Positions 1 to 10,935 of a stretch of 64,000 nucleotides of DNA are shown piece after piece. The DNA is from Adiantum capillus-veneris (lineage: Eukaryota > Streptophyta > Polypodiopsida > Polypodiales > Pteridaceae): the NCBI GenBank assembly GCA_014529385.2, contig CM043971.1, forward strand, positions 24,111,769-24,175,768, read 5' to 3'. The notes under the pieces are model-generated. The model did no database searches. It saw only the letters and a list, made by a program, of their open reading frames with translations, and was not told where the DNA came from. Each line of letters starts with the position of its first letter. Within the stretch, counting starts at the first letter, position 1. The position numbers and the translations under genes are program-made.

Positions 1-172
1 TCATCAAGAAATGGCATTGTGATTTGAGATATGAAGTCACGTAGAGATTTGTTCATCCCACTCATCATATGTGCAATTGAGTTCGTTGCTTCTTGAGGTA
101 AGGTACACATGCTTACGAGTCCAAAAGGTGTTTTCATAGTTGTCAAATCTCTACTCTCAACATCTATCTGAA
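1..172 (-). pseudogene. Ty3/gypsy reverse transcriptase fragment (middle of RT)
   Basis: Read on the minus strand, this stretch encodes part of a gypsy RT: a segment with LTTMKTPFGLVSMCTLPQ, then a segment with MMSGMNKSLRDF, ending at the catalytic FLD at the window edge. It is open throughout but is only a fragment; the rest lies outside the window. The same family appears at 35.4-36.15 kb, where the MNKALRDF segment recurs almost identically. It meets a plus-strand RT of another gypsy family at about 172-193, so two elements are joined head to head. This is a relic of an insertion rather than a working gene. Confidence 0.75.
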
Positions 173-192
173 ATTCTCAACAAGAGGACATT

Positions 193-1095
193 ATGCGGCA
201 AGTGCATGAGCTAGTTGAGAAGGGCATGGTTAGGCCTATCTCATCTCCATTTTGCTCACCCATGTTATTAGTGAAAACGAAAGACAGCACATATCGTACG
301 TGTGTCAACTATAGAGCACTAAATAGGATCACTATTAAAAATAGGTTTCCCATTCCACGGGTAGAAGACCTATTTGATAAGCTGCAAGGGTCTACCTACT
401 ACCGTAGGATTGACCTAAAAAGTGGCTACCATCAAATAAGTATAGTTGATCAAGACATTGTAAAGACCGCATTTTGTAGTACGTTTGGTCTTCACAAATA
501 CATTGTCATGCCTTTTGGCTTGGCCAATGCACCAGCCACATTCAATCGCTTGATGGAGAAGCTATCCATGCCTCACCAAACCTTTATTGAAGTGTTTTTT
601 GATGATATTATCGTCTACTCTAATTCGCTAGACGAACACAAGAAACACCTCCAAGTAATATTTCAAGTCTTAAGAGAGAATAAACTTTATGTTAATCGAA
701 AGAAAATTGAATTTTTCTTGCAAGAGATTCAGTATTTAGGTCACATTATCTCTCAAGATGGCATCCAAATGGATCCATCAAAGTTAGAGGCAATAAAAGG
801 ATGGACTAATCCAAGGAATCTTCATGAACTAAGAAGCTTTATAGGTATATGTGCATACTATAGACGCTTCATAGAAAAGTTCTCACAAATCACGGGACCA
901 TTACATGACCTAACAAAGAAAAACGTGAGGTATACATGGTCTACCAAGGAGAACAATGCTTTCAAAAAGCTTAAAGAAAATTTTATCTCTCAACCTGTAC
1001 TTACATTGCCGGATCTCTCAAAGCCATTTGAGGTCCAATGTGACGCTTGTGGTGTTGCCTTGGAGCTGTTTTGCTCCAAGAAGGGCACGCCATAG
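193..1095 (+). pseudogene. Ty3/gypsy reverse transcriptase, 5' part of pol relic
   Basis: The 300-residue frame holds a gypsy RT: VRPISSPFCSPMLLV near residue 14, the conserved MPFGLANAPATF near 105, and the catalytic FFDD motif near 138 (the usual form is Y/F-x-D-D). The connection segment with LRSFIGICAYYRRFI follows near 213, and the frame runs into the start of RNase H. Protease and gag are missing, so the element is 5' truncated. The frame ends just after the first RNase H residues (VQCDACGVAL), where a small indel moves the reading into the overlapping frame from 1047. The sequence type is chromovirus-like. It is an inactive fragment. Confidence 0.85.
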
Positions 1096-1640
1096 CCTAT
1101 GAAAATCGAAGGCTCGACCTTGTTGAGCAAGCTCTAGGCATATATGAAAAGGAACTACTCGCAATTCTACATGCCTTAGATTCGTGGAAGCACTATTTAT
1201 TGGGGACTCCTTTCATTCTGCGAACGGATCACCAAAGCCTTAAGTACTTCGTGACGCAGACCAAGCTCTCCGACAAACAAATGAGGTGGGAAAATTTCCT
1301 TTCCCAATTTCATTTTTATTTTGCTCACATTGCTGGCAAGCATAATCAAGTAGCCAATGCACTCTCAAGACGGCCAAGAGTGAACGCAGTTTCCATAGAA
1401 ACTCACAATGATCTATCTTCTATGATAGATGAATACGCTATTGATCCTGATTTTAGAGATGTTATTTCAGACCTTGCATTAGGGAAGAAAGAGGAGACAT
1501 TTACTTTACAAGATGATTATCTTCTCTATGGTAATAGACTATGCGCTACCAACTCAATACGCGAGAAAGTAATGTATGAATCTCATGCTCCTCCTTATGT
1601 GGGGCATAGAGGGATTCAGACAATGCTTACACTTAAAGGA
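1047..1640 (+). pseudogene. Ty3/gypsy RNase H and start of integrase zinc domain
   Basis: This frame continues the pol of the preceding entry in another phase. It shows Ty3-type RNase H with YEKELLAILHALDSWKHYL, LRTDHQSLKYF and HNQVANALSRRPR; the usual acidic residue before ALSR is replaced by asparagine. A linker and the beginning of the H2C2 integrase zinc domain (SHAPPYVGHRGIQT) follow. The similarity stops abruptly around 1630-1640, so the integrase core is absent. The overlap with the previous frame near 1047-1095 marks the frameshift. With no integrase and a broken RNase H, this copy cannot move by itself. Confidence 0.8.
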
Positions 1641-3039
1641 AATACCAAAGAGAGAGGAACACAATGCAAGTTTTGGAAGTGAAAACTGATTATCCAATCG
1701 TTAGAAAAGTTGATTACAAGTTGGAGCAGCTTAGTAGCTTGATCGTACGTTTTCAGAGCTCCTTTCTTCTCTAAAGATAAGACTCCTTTCACATTAAGAT
1801 TATTGACCTTTATACCTAGGGATTTCTAAATGGCCAGTGGCCGGCTCACACGGACCTTTACAATTATCATGACATCTTATAACTCAAGGAATTGACCTGC
1901 TACTCTGGAATCAAGATTTACCCATGGTATCACTACACTAGCTCCACAAAATAATTGACTACAAATGTGGTGTCCGGTTACGTGTCCGGCAAGATGGACG
2001 CCCGTTCGATCTGTCTCTTAACAAGGTGCATGAAAGGTAAAAATGTGTGTGGCAAAGAAAAAATGTGACAACAACTTTGGTGCAATAGGGGAACTCTAGA
2101 CATATACTTGAGGAGCAAGGATTCATAAATGTTGATTAAGCAATTGCTTCCTTGGTGTAGGACAATTGGTGAGGATAATTACTAGTTTCTCTTGTTTGTG
2201 CATATTATTTCAAAGTAATGTAACTCTGTAATACACATTTCGAAGGTCTGTGGAAGCAACAAGAAATGGGTCAAGAAAGGAGAGATTTGGTGTGGACTCC
2301 TTGTTGTTGCTAAAAATGGATTTCCCATGTGCTTCTTTCACAGAGGCAGGTTTCACGAGCAATGAGTTGAAGGGGTGCGGTACTTTGTGTTCAAGATGTC
2401 TATGGTTGGTCCTGTATCTGGATTGGATTTGGTTAATAAAATGTGACGAAGTGGACTTGCAATTGGAGATCTTTGGCACTCTTGGGTGTACTTCGACCAC
2501 ACTCACCGAGTGGCGGATTGGGTAACCATGGTATGCCACGTTTACAATTCAAGGCTCATTGTTTAGGAACATGTTTCTCAAGTTTGGCATATCTTAAGAA
2601 ACAACCAGCAATATTTATACTAATATGGATGTCTTTTGTTATATCATGAAAGATCTCCTTGCTATTGCAACTTGTGAGATGAAAGAAGCAGACATGGAAG
2701 CACAATTTATTTTTTGGCAGTGCATAAATAAAGTTTATGAAGGGCCATGGATGTGAGTGAGTGGATTTCCATGGATTCATGGTCAACAAATCTCAAGCCA
2801 ATTGGAATGCAGTTCGCACCGTGATCAATGGTGGGAAAGAAATTGTCCTACAACATTGAAAGCGATCTTTCCTTTTTCATTGGAAACAAAGCATGGTGGT
2901 GCACACAAAAAAGTACAGTGACAATGGTGGGGCAATGATAATTGCATGGATAAAAACATCCCTACAATGGGCTCTTGGTTGAGTTGGTGCGAGGTGCGTA
3001 TTGCACATTGGGGGAGCATCATGACAACGCTAGAGAGAA
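1641..3039. other. No recognisable gene
   Basis: Between the gypsy relic and the next candidate frame I see only short frames on both strands with no family I recognise. Base composition is ordinary and there is no long repeat. Confidence 0.5.
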
Positions 3040-3530
3040 GTGTTGTTTGGAAAAACATTCCAAGAACCAACTTGGACAAGAGTAGGCATTGGAACAGGCT
3101 TCCACGCAAAGGATAAAATAAATAAATCATTTTATGATGCATGCTCTTTAGATATGGAAAATGCAATACTACAAAGCACGAAGGAAGTTTCTTACTCTCA
3201 AGGTAAACATGTTGGAAAGGGAGCTTCACTAGAGAGACTCAAGGAAAGAGTTTCCTCTAGTCCAACAGAAGTGATAAGAGTAGTAGATGAGGCTACATCT
3301 AGAGCACCCATGTATAAGGCTCGCACCCCACTTGAAGGAGACAAAGAAACCGTTTGAGAAAAGAAAAGACCATTGATTGTGATTGATGTTGAGGATGAAT
3401 CAACACATAGATCAGAGTACAATGCAAAAACATGTGATTGCACAACACACGGAAAGCCAAGGAAGATCATTTTTATGGAAGATCTAGGGGTAGCAGATGG
3501 AAGTGAGAATTCCAAAGAGACAACAAAGTA
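3040..3530 (+). pseudogene. Unrecognised broken coding stretch upstream of SWIM-like frame
   Basis: A 105-residue frame (3040-3357) ends in TGA and is followed in the same phase by about 55 more open residues with acidic and charged character (IVIDVEDE, then IIFMEDLG) before a TAG near 3530. The run of open sequence across single stops, and the SWIM-like frame just downstream on the same strand, suggest one decayed coding region. I do not recognise a domain in this part and assign no function. Confidence 0.25.
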
Positions 3531-3648
3531 GTGTGTTTTGGAACAGAAGGTCAATGAAGCTATGTGGGAAGTCAGAAGAACCCCTCTTGGAAGTTGTGTA
3601 GCATGTAGTGGCACCCCGAGCGATGGAAAATGATGTGGAAAAAATATA

Positions 3649-4398
3649 GTGGCATGTAGTAAAGGGACTCCTATACCATCCTTTGAGGGATACAAAAAAC
3701 ATCCACACAAAAAACATGGGCTACTCGGGAAGTGGTTTTGGTTCTGTCCCATACATATTTTTCTTTGCTATGTGGTGGATCATAACATAGAACCAAGGCC
3801 AGATCCTCCTCCCACAATTTTGTTGGATGATCTAGCAACAAATCTCACCAATAAAGAAGTTGAGCTATTGCTTGAAGGAGGCTTTCAGTTGGAGAGAGTT
3901 GGAAAAGAACAAACGAGTGCAACCACAATGTGGACTCGTCCTAGGGGTGGAGGTGATTCCTCTTTAGCTTCAATAAAGGTAGATAGGACTAGTTCAATAC
4001 TAAGAAATGGCATAAGAGTCAAATTTTGTACTTCCATTTCAGAGGACGCAGCAAAGAGAATTGGTTTGGATCCTTGTTTAAAGGCTAAGGTGATTGAAGA
4101 GAAATGCATTGTATACAAATCACATGAAGTATTCAAGGTTGAGTCTCACATAGTAGACATATATGTGGGGGTGTATGAGGTGCACATCAAGGATGAGCCC
4201 TACAGTGCATGCCCTCATTTCATCGATAGAGAGGCCAACAGAAATCCTTATTTGGCTTGCAAGCCCTTGTACTTCATTTTCTTCAAAGTTCTTGGATTGA
4301 GCCAAAATGAAAACATATTCATACATCAACATGTGCTAAGCAAATCAGATATCTACAATGCTCTTAGCCGTGAGCGCACATGTCCAAACTTAGAGTAA
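3649..4398 (+). CDS. SWIM-zinc-finger-like protein, degenerate
   Basis: A 249-residue frame whose C-terminal third resembles SWIM zinc fingers, which chelate zinc through C-x-C-x(n)-C-x-H. Here the segment reads YSACPHFIDREANRNPYLAC followed by KP: the first Cys of the first pair is Ser and the final His is Pro, so two of four ligands look lost. Downstream (LYFIFFKVLGLSQNENIF and FIHQHVLSKSDIYNALSR) it looks like a helical extension found next to such fingers. The N-terminal part is unlike the rest, and its start is only the first ATG-type codon of the frame. SWIM domains occur in MULE transposases and in plant regulatory proteins; I cannot tell which applies. Probably a decayed copy. Confidence 0.35.
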   Translation: MACSKGTPIPSFEGYKKHPHKKHGLLGKWFWFCPIHIFLCYVVDHNIEPRPDPPPTILLDDLATNLTNKEVELLLEGGFQLERVGKEQTSATTMWTRPRGGGDSSLASIKVDRTSSILRNGIRVKFCTSISEDAAKRIGLDPCLKAKVIEEKCIVYKSHEVFKVESHIVDIYVGVYEVHIKDEPYSACPHFIDREANRNPYLACKPLYFIFFKVLGLSQNENIFIHQHVLSKSDIYNALSRERTCPNLE

Positions 4399-5161
4399 AG
4401 CCCCATGGCTACAAAAATTTGTGACACATTTTTTGCCATGCATTGAATTTGGCAAAGGTTGGGTAGTTATTGGACCTTTGACAAAGATGTTTTGGATTAT
4501 CTTGGTTTACAAATCATTTTGTCTCTCTTTTTGTGAGCGTTAATATTGATGTATAATGATTTAAATGTATACTTCTCCTTGTGTGTGACATAGAGAGAGA
4601 GAGAGAGAGAGAATGATTCTATTGAGGTGTCACATCAATAAGAAAGTAATGAATAATAAATTAATAGTCTCTCAAATGCTATAAAATTGACAGTGACTTC
4701 AATTACTTTGTGTAAGCATTCAACAACTATCCTTGAGAGCTTCTCAATCTCGCTATAATGTCGGACAATCTTGAGAATAGAATCAAGTCTTCTTGGGATG
4801 CTGAATGGTTAAGGGAGGCTCACAAGACAACATTAGAGGTGTATCATCTTTATCAATGCCGCATGGAACTCAACTTGCGCTCATTGCTGAACTTGAGCGA
4901 GAAGAGGCAATTTGCATTCTCTTGTCCGAAAAGAGTTGAAATCATCATAGAGGAGGATGAGGAGAGATATAAGGTGTAGCTAGGGCACATGGTGAATCAT
5001 ATCTTTCCTATAGAGGGCAGAACTACTATAAATCCCGGGGCTTCCAAAAAACGAATGTGGCAGCACCATATAAAGTGCTACTGTAGGTACTCCAAGCAGC
5101 ATAAATGTAATGTTATCTATTAGTAATGGATGTTCATTTTCTCTCTCTCCCTCTATATTTC
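4399..5161. other. No recognisable gene; short GA tract
   Basis: A 21-bp (AG)n tract lies at 4592-4612. A 73-residue plus-strand frame at 4758-4979 is open but matches nothing I recognise. Nothing else stands out. Confidence 0.4.
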
Positions 5162-5299
5162 AGAGAGAGAGAGAGAGAGAGAGAGACCAAGGCCGATGGA
5201 GGATCAAGAGAGAAAAAAAAGGAGCAAAAATGATGGTGACAATGATATTTGATTGAGGTGTGTTTGCTAAGGGGGGAAAAAATGTGTGTGTGTGTGTGT

Positions 5300-5341
<42 letters not shown>
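5162..5341. repeat. Compound (GA)n / (TG)n microsatellite cluster
   Basis: (GA)n occupies 5162-5186, (TG)n 5283-5300 and (AG)n 5303-5341. The serine-leucine ORFs read across it on the minus strand are artefacts of the dinucleotide repeat. Confidence 0.9.
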
Positions 5342-7419
5342 CTGACGGAGGATTAGGAGAGGGATTAAAGTTGAGGAGAGACAAAAAGAATCTTTTTGGA
5401 ATCTGCTTGTCGAATTCCAAAACAACGTTCACCAAAAAAATGCTTGCCAAAAAATACTCCCCGAAGAAGTGCAAGGTAGCACAACCTTGTGTGCATCTCC
5501 TAAGTCATGTAGTGTCACAAAACAGAAGTGAAGTGGATCCAAAGAAGGTAATGTCCCTAGTCTTGATGGAGCCTCCATATATTGTGCAAGGTTTGGCCTC
5601 ATTTGTGCATAAGTTAAACATCTGCCACGATTTTTTTGGATGTTGTTCCAGTATGTGTATCCTCTTCAAAAGAGGCCACAGCAGATGCATGGGTTTCACT
5701 GGGATGAAAGAGCTCAAGAGGAATTTCACACGATAGAAAACCTCTTCAAAGGTTTTCATAGTATGAGGGTAAAAACATAACTCTAGCCAAAATTTCGTAA
5801 AGTACTTCGTCACTTGGTTGATCAGAGATATCGTAGAAGAACTCTTTATCCCCTTCCAAGAAAGCCATCCATGGTGCATCACTTTGTTCTGCACGAGAAG
5901 TTATGTATGCATGCGAGGATTATTTTGGCTATCTTGATCATCATGTTACATGCAAGATCAAGGATATGCTTGAAAATTGCCATGGCTTCTCTGAGTGTTT
6001 GTATCATGTAATCCTCGTTTGCTTGTCTTTTGGGTGAGCCTTGGGCTCGGGGGTTTCACCTCTTAGACATGTAAGTTACCATGTGAGTTCAAATAAATGG
6101 ATGTTTTAATTTCCAAAACTTTAAAAATTCAACAAGATTTTATTAATAGAAGGGGTTTTTTAATTGATTTTAGAGGGAAAAAACATAAGTTTTTGAAGAA
6201 AAATGGATCATTTTATTACCTTAATCATGTAAGTGAAAGGGTTTGAATGCAGGTTATATGAATAGTTTCTTGAAGGTGCACCCCCCAAGGCCTTGGATAA
6301 TCCAGCCAAGTAAGATGTGGGATTTTATATTTGCGAGATTTTGTTTTCAAGTTTTTGGAATTGAATCATTATTTTAGAGCTTTTTAATGCTCGTATTACA
6401 CTAACGATATCTTCAAATATTAGTGTGTCATGAGAAAAGTCTACATTAGATTGTGCAATCCTTCAATCACCAATAATCAAATGTAACATGTATGCATGTC
6501 TTTGCTGTGGGAATGTATGCTCATGTACATCTTTTAGTATCTTGATATGTAACTTTAAAAAAAGAACCATTTCTAATTAAATTTGATCCAATACCATATT
6601 CTGAAGTATTAAGAGAAAATAACATATCTGCCATAGTCTCAAAGTAACCTCGCAAATGAACTCAAGAAACCTCAAAACCAAACTAGATTCCAAGTAGCCA
6701 GATGATATGCATGTCATACCACACAACAACCTCCAATCACTTAATCAATCAAATAACCACCATAATGCCATGTCCAAGTCATGTGGTCACCATGTACATA
6801 AAACACACAAATCAAAACATCAAAATTAAATGTCTAGAGAGAGCATATGTACCTATTCATGCTCAGATTTATGGAGACTATGGCATTGTCCATAATAATG
6901 TTGACAATCACGGTAAACTTAATGTGTTGGCAGACAAGAATGTCCTCATGGCACATTTGTTGAAAACACTCAAGAGCTTGTCAACCTTTCCCAGCTTGAG
7001 TACACTTTGTTTTCAAAGCATTACAGAAGAATACTAGGAGAAGGAAGCTTTTCTAGGACACTTTCCATTGATGGAAACCAGTTTGCATGCTATTCAAAAA
7101 CATTATATCTTCTACTAAAGCTTCCATATGAAGCTTGTGAACGGTATATATGGGTGTAAGTGTGGCATTCCAAACTTGGTCATCTTGCATGTAGTTTATT
7201 ATAGTATTTTCTTTGGCTAGCCTTTGTTGATTGAATCCACAATTCAAGTCCATGATAGTGAGGATGATGATTATATGAAGAGAAGAAGGAATGCAAGAAA
7301 ATGAAGATTTATGGGAACACGTCCTTGCGAGTATTTTGAGTCAATATGATGCTTAGTATTTGTTTCAAAAAGAGGGGATGTCAGTCAATTGAGAGTTCAA
7401 AGTCACAAGGGAAAGGAGG
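5342..7419. other. No recognisable gene
   Basis: Frames of 60-130 residues occur on both strands (for example 5505-5894 minus and 6702-7037 plus) but none shows a family signature I can name. The stretch from about 6100 to 6700 is AT-rich. No repeat is evident. Confidence 0.45.
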
Positions 7420-8160
7420 TCAAGAATCAAGAGTGAGGCACAAGGTGGAGGTATGAGGGGCAAAAAGTCATTGTGCAGAGAAGATACGGCTCAAATTTAC
7501 TCATGTGTATATGGTCAAAGATCAATACTGAATTTTTTTGTGAACTACAAGGTGTAAAATGGGCATCAAATGTTCCAAAGGGACAAGATGAATGCATGGA
7601 AATGTCTCAAGTAGAAGTTGCTATGATATTTGGGAGTTTGACATGAAGAATTTCTCTTGTTGTGGTTTGCTGAAAGATGAATGTCATGAGAAACATGTTT
7701 TGGAGATGGCCATATGGTATGACAAGGAGTCATTAACAGATGGAGAGAAAAGGGGTCGTTTCTTATAGAGGCCCTATAGAGGTTTCTGGTCTTGTATGCC
7801 CTAGCATTCAAGGGAGAGCAAAAGCAAAAGCTCTCTAGAAGTAGTGTCCACAACTCATATAAAAATTAGGGAGGAGGCTGTGTGATTTAGATTTTCACTT
7901 TTATATCCTTAAATTGTGTCTGTCCCAAACAAATGTTATATCAATCATGCTAAGGTGTCTCAAAGGCATAGATACGTATACATAAGGAATACCTGGAAGC
8001 GATGTAGTGTTGGGCACTTTTGTCAGTTGATATGTACGCCAATTGACTTGCCCTTCCCAAAGCACCTAAAACTTTTGGCGAAAAAATGTAATCTTTTTTT
8101 GGAATGCACTTCTAGCAAGATGTGCCAAAAGTGGCCAGGATCAACAATTTGATATGTTTA
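7420..8160 (+). repeat. Dispersed repeat R1, copy 1 (inverted partner at 19.4-20.1 kb)
   Basis: Two stretches match the minus strand of 19381-20110. The first contains GGGMRGKKSL-like and AWKCLK-like codons, and the second the TWKRCSVGHFCQL segment. The conserved pieces are coding-like (the same peptide pattern TWKRCSVG-x-FCQL in both copies), but both copies carry stops and frameshifts. The family is unknown to me; it could be a captured gene fragment or the body of a non-autonomous element. Confidence 0.6.
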
Positions 8161-8299
8161 GATTGGATGCACAGAGAGGGATTCTCTTTAAATAGGGTGA
8201 CTTTTGTCAACTAAATAAAAGCGCACGGCAATGTAGAAGAAAAATCAAAGCCTGTGGTGTAAACTTAGAAGGAACTGAGAAAGGTAAAAGAGAGAATAT

Positions 8300-8990
8300 T
8301 AGCATACATATTAACAAGATCATTATTATTTTTTGAAACACCGTCGACCTAATTGAGATTAACTTGCAACGAGAGCACTCCAAGAGGGTAGGGAAATTTT
8401 TAGCTCACCAAAAACTTTTCCTTTCATGTGAATAACACAACTCCAATGACAAAGATCTTGTTTGCCTCCACTAGCTTCAAACATAGTCCTACCTAGCAAA
8501 GGGCACAATAGTCAGCATACATGTCCATGAGAGTATTTACCTAGCACATTTTGATGCTTCAACAACTCTTGCATTGAAATACATCCATGGAAATCACCCT
8601 CCACTGTCAATCATAACACAAAATAGGCAATCCCCACCTAGAAAACTTATCGTGGATATGCACTCCCTTGTCAATGGTGTATACATCCACAAGAGCATTG
8701 CGCAAAGTTAAGGGCATTGCTCCAACAACTCTTAATTGTTGGGCATATCGTGCAATCCGTGTGTGTAAAGAGACAGCATCCCAGGAACAAATGTACACTT
8801 TCATAAAAATTATATATATATATATAAAATAATGCTTGCATAAAAAAATCTTTCTATGAGAGTAGTAGGTCAAGGAGGCTTGAGCAAGGAGCACAAAGTA
8901 GCATCAGCGTTTTGCATAATTCCACATGCCTATAAGATGCAAGCATTTCCATGTGAGTCCTTAGTTTCTAAAATCACCAATGCATAAGAT
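8300..8990 (-). pseudogene. PPR protein relic
   Basis: Minus-strand translation in shifting frames gives several hallmark PPR pieces: DAVSLHTRIARYAQQ (compare the usual V-S-W-x-x-x-I-x-x-Y-A-Q), RNALVDVY, NTLMDMYAD and NDLVNMYA. PPR proteins bind organellar RNA in land plants and are built from 35-residue helical repeats. The pieces are closer together than in an intact gene and are separated by stops, so the copy is deleted and dead. It lies directly downstream, on the same strand, of an alpha-tubulin relic. A TA microsatellite sits inside it near 8812-8826. Confidence 0.55.
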
Positions 8991-8999
8991 GAAAGCATG

Positions 9000-9266
9000 C
9001 TGTGAAGTGAAAGCTTCTTGATGCAATCAAGGAAAAATCAAGAATCTCCTTTTCAATGGTATAATGACCATGGCAAAGTTGTTGGCAACATCCTATTTGC
9101 TACCAATGATCTACTCAAGAGATGATAGAGCTATCTAAACTTAGCACCGGCCCGGACTTCATCAATCACGGTGGGCTCCAAATCAACAAACACAACTCTA
9201 GGAAAATGCTTTATGGCCCTTGTCTCATTTAAGAGGGTGTTAAAGGCTTCATCACCATCCCCAACA
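9000..9266 (-). pseudogene. Alpha-tubulin fragment
   Basis: On the minus strand the frame reads [19 protein letters not shown] and then [19 protein letters not shown], matching the N-terminal region of alpha-tubulin ([13 protein letters not shown] is a family hallmark). A TAG follows at the codon after KFR. Shortly downstream, in another frame, GHYTIEKEILDF corresponds to the tubulin GHYTIGKEIVDL segment, and LDCIKKL to LDRIRKL. So roughly residues 45-125 are present with at least one stop and one frameshift. The sequence then changes to PPR-like. It is a dead fragment, uninterrupted by an obvious intron. Confidence 0.8.
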
Positions 9267-10059
9267 TCCCTTGCATGTGAATATGTAATCCAAATCAATC
9301 AATTCCCCTCAAATTTAATAATTATCTCCCAATGTATGCAAGACACCTAGGTCCCAACACACCAAAGGCCCTCATTGGTAGGGGAGGGAATCTAGGAGTT
9401 GATTTTTCCTTGAGTGAACTCAGCTATAATTGGGGGCCAAGAAACTATTTATTTGTGATTTTGATACAATAAATGAGTGTTGTCATAATATAGTATTGAT
9501 TCCTACTACGTCATGACAAGTTTTAGACAAGGAGAAATCCGCTTGGAAAACTTAACAAAATAGAGTTTGAATCTCAAATAATGCCAGTTATCACCATTTC
9601 GTCAAGTTTGATGGCTTGTCTACAACTTGTATTCACATAGCTTTTGTTTAACTTGTTTGAATTGTGAAGAAATTATCAACCAAATTTCTCAAGGGGTTTT
9701 AATCTTGTTTAAACATGCGTGAAGTTTGGTTGTGATTTTTTCATGAGCTTGTTGACGCTGATGGTAGTTCCTTGACTACAAGTCTAAGAGTATAGCTAAG
9801 TCCTTTGCCTCTTCCATATTAAAAACCTTTTTCACAAGATTCGTATGAAAAGTTACAGTCACGGACTTGTTTTCTGGTACAAAGTGCAAATTTGCATACA
9901 TTGGAGGGTGTTTAGGATGTGCAGAGCAATACCTGCCCCCATTGGTGAAGGGCCTAAAGCTATCATATGTTTACTTCAAGTTTAACTTCTTTGATGGAGT
10001 GATGGTTGATTGCAAGGAAGTGAACAATGTAGAATGGGGGCCATGGCATTCTCGTCTAG
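9267..10059. other. No recognisable gene
   Basis: Ordinary AT-rich sequence with short frames only. I see no domain or repeat. Confidence 0.4.
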
Positions 10060-10268
10060 ATCCAAGCTCCAAGGTTTGGGACATGTCAAGCCAGGATGAG
10101 AGTTGTGATTTCAAAAGGGAATCTATCCTAAAGGGAATGTTATATGTTTTTGAAGTTTAATTTTGAAGAACATTGCCTGCATGCAAATGTCTCAAAAAAA
10201 AAGAGGAGGGTTGGAGCCTCCCCATCATCCGTGCCCCCCTTTTTTTTAATGAAGTGAAGGTTGAACGT

Positions 10269-10309
10269 AGAGAGAGAGAGAGAGGGGGGGGGGGGGGGGG
10301 GGGGGGGGG
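10269..10309. repeat. (GA)n running directly into a 26-base G tract
   Basis: A short AG repeat ends in an uninterrupted run of G from 10284 to 10309. The complementary arrangement, CT then C, occurs at 18852-18926. Confidence 0.9.
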
Positions 10310-10548
10310 TGACTTACCTGCCCATCCAACATCCCACAAAGAGAGAGAGAGAGAGCCCAACTGTCTTGCACAAGGAGCTGCTACACAAGAGAGAGATGGA
10401 GGGCAGTGGGGTCTCACACGTGCAGTCTTGTTTAAATATGAGCTCCAAGGTTTGGGACGTGTCGGGTATATATCCTAAAGGAAATGTTGTATGTTTGTGA
10501 AATTGAATTTTCCCAAACACTTCCTATAGGCAAATGTTTCGAAAACAA

Positions 10549-10621
10549 AGGGAATGGATCGAGCCTACTCATTGTCCGCACGTGTGCGGATGATGGGGAG
10601 GCTGCAACCCCCCTTTTTTTC
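10549..10621. repeat. Imperfect hairpin with G-box core next to GA tract
   Basis: Two arms (GAGCCT..., and ...GGGGAGGCT) pair around the perfect 14-bp palindrome CCGCACGTGTGCGG. The right arm runs into poly(T), then a short linker, then a TA/GA microsatellite. A shorter version sits at about 10195-10250, and relatives at 15143-15227 and, less clearly, at 34838-34906. Confidence 0.7.
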
Positions 10622-10643
10622 CAGATGAAGAGAGAACCAGAAG

Positions 10644-10701
<58 letters not shown>
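10644..10701. repeat. (TA)n-(GA)n compound microsatellite
   Basis: An AT run of about 24 bp passes directly into about 34 bp of AG repeat. Confidence 0.95.
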
Positions 10702-10703
<2 letters not shown>

Positions 10704-10935
10704 AAATCGCTTGCACTGGGAGCTGCTACACATGAGAGAGGTGGAGGGTGGCGGGGTCTCACATGCTCGAGCTCCAAGGTTTGGGACGTGTCTAGTCTCA
10801 TCTAAATTTGAGCTCCAATGTTTGGGACATGTCTGCTGGAGGAGAGTTTTGATTTCAAAAGGGCTAAAGGAAATGTTGTATGTTTGTGAAATTGAATTTT
10901 CCCGAATGCTACAGGCAAATGTCTTTAGAACAAGT

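Larger units (their letters stand above)
10060..10935 (+). repeat. Tandem array, about three copies of a ~350-bp unit
   Basis: The block GAGCTCCAAGGTTTGGGAC (or close variants), followed by CTAAAGGAAATGTTGTATG and by a GCAAATGT segment, recurs starting near 10062, 10439 and 10768; the last unit has an extra partial copy of its head. Between heads lie a poly(A)-hairpin-poly(T) segment and a GA tract. All frames across it are artefacts of GA and G runs. Confidence 0.8.

Noticed and set aside
10157-10417. Frames rich in proline, glycine, serine or leucine across the 10.2-10.8 kb array
   Set aside because: They are translations of GA, TA and G/C tracts and of tandem repeats, not proteins.
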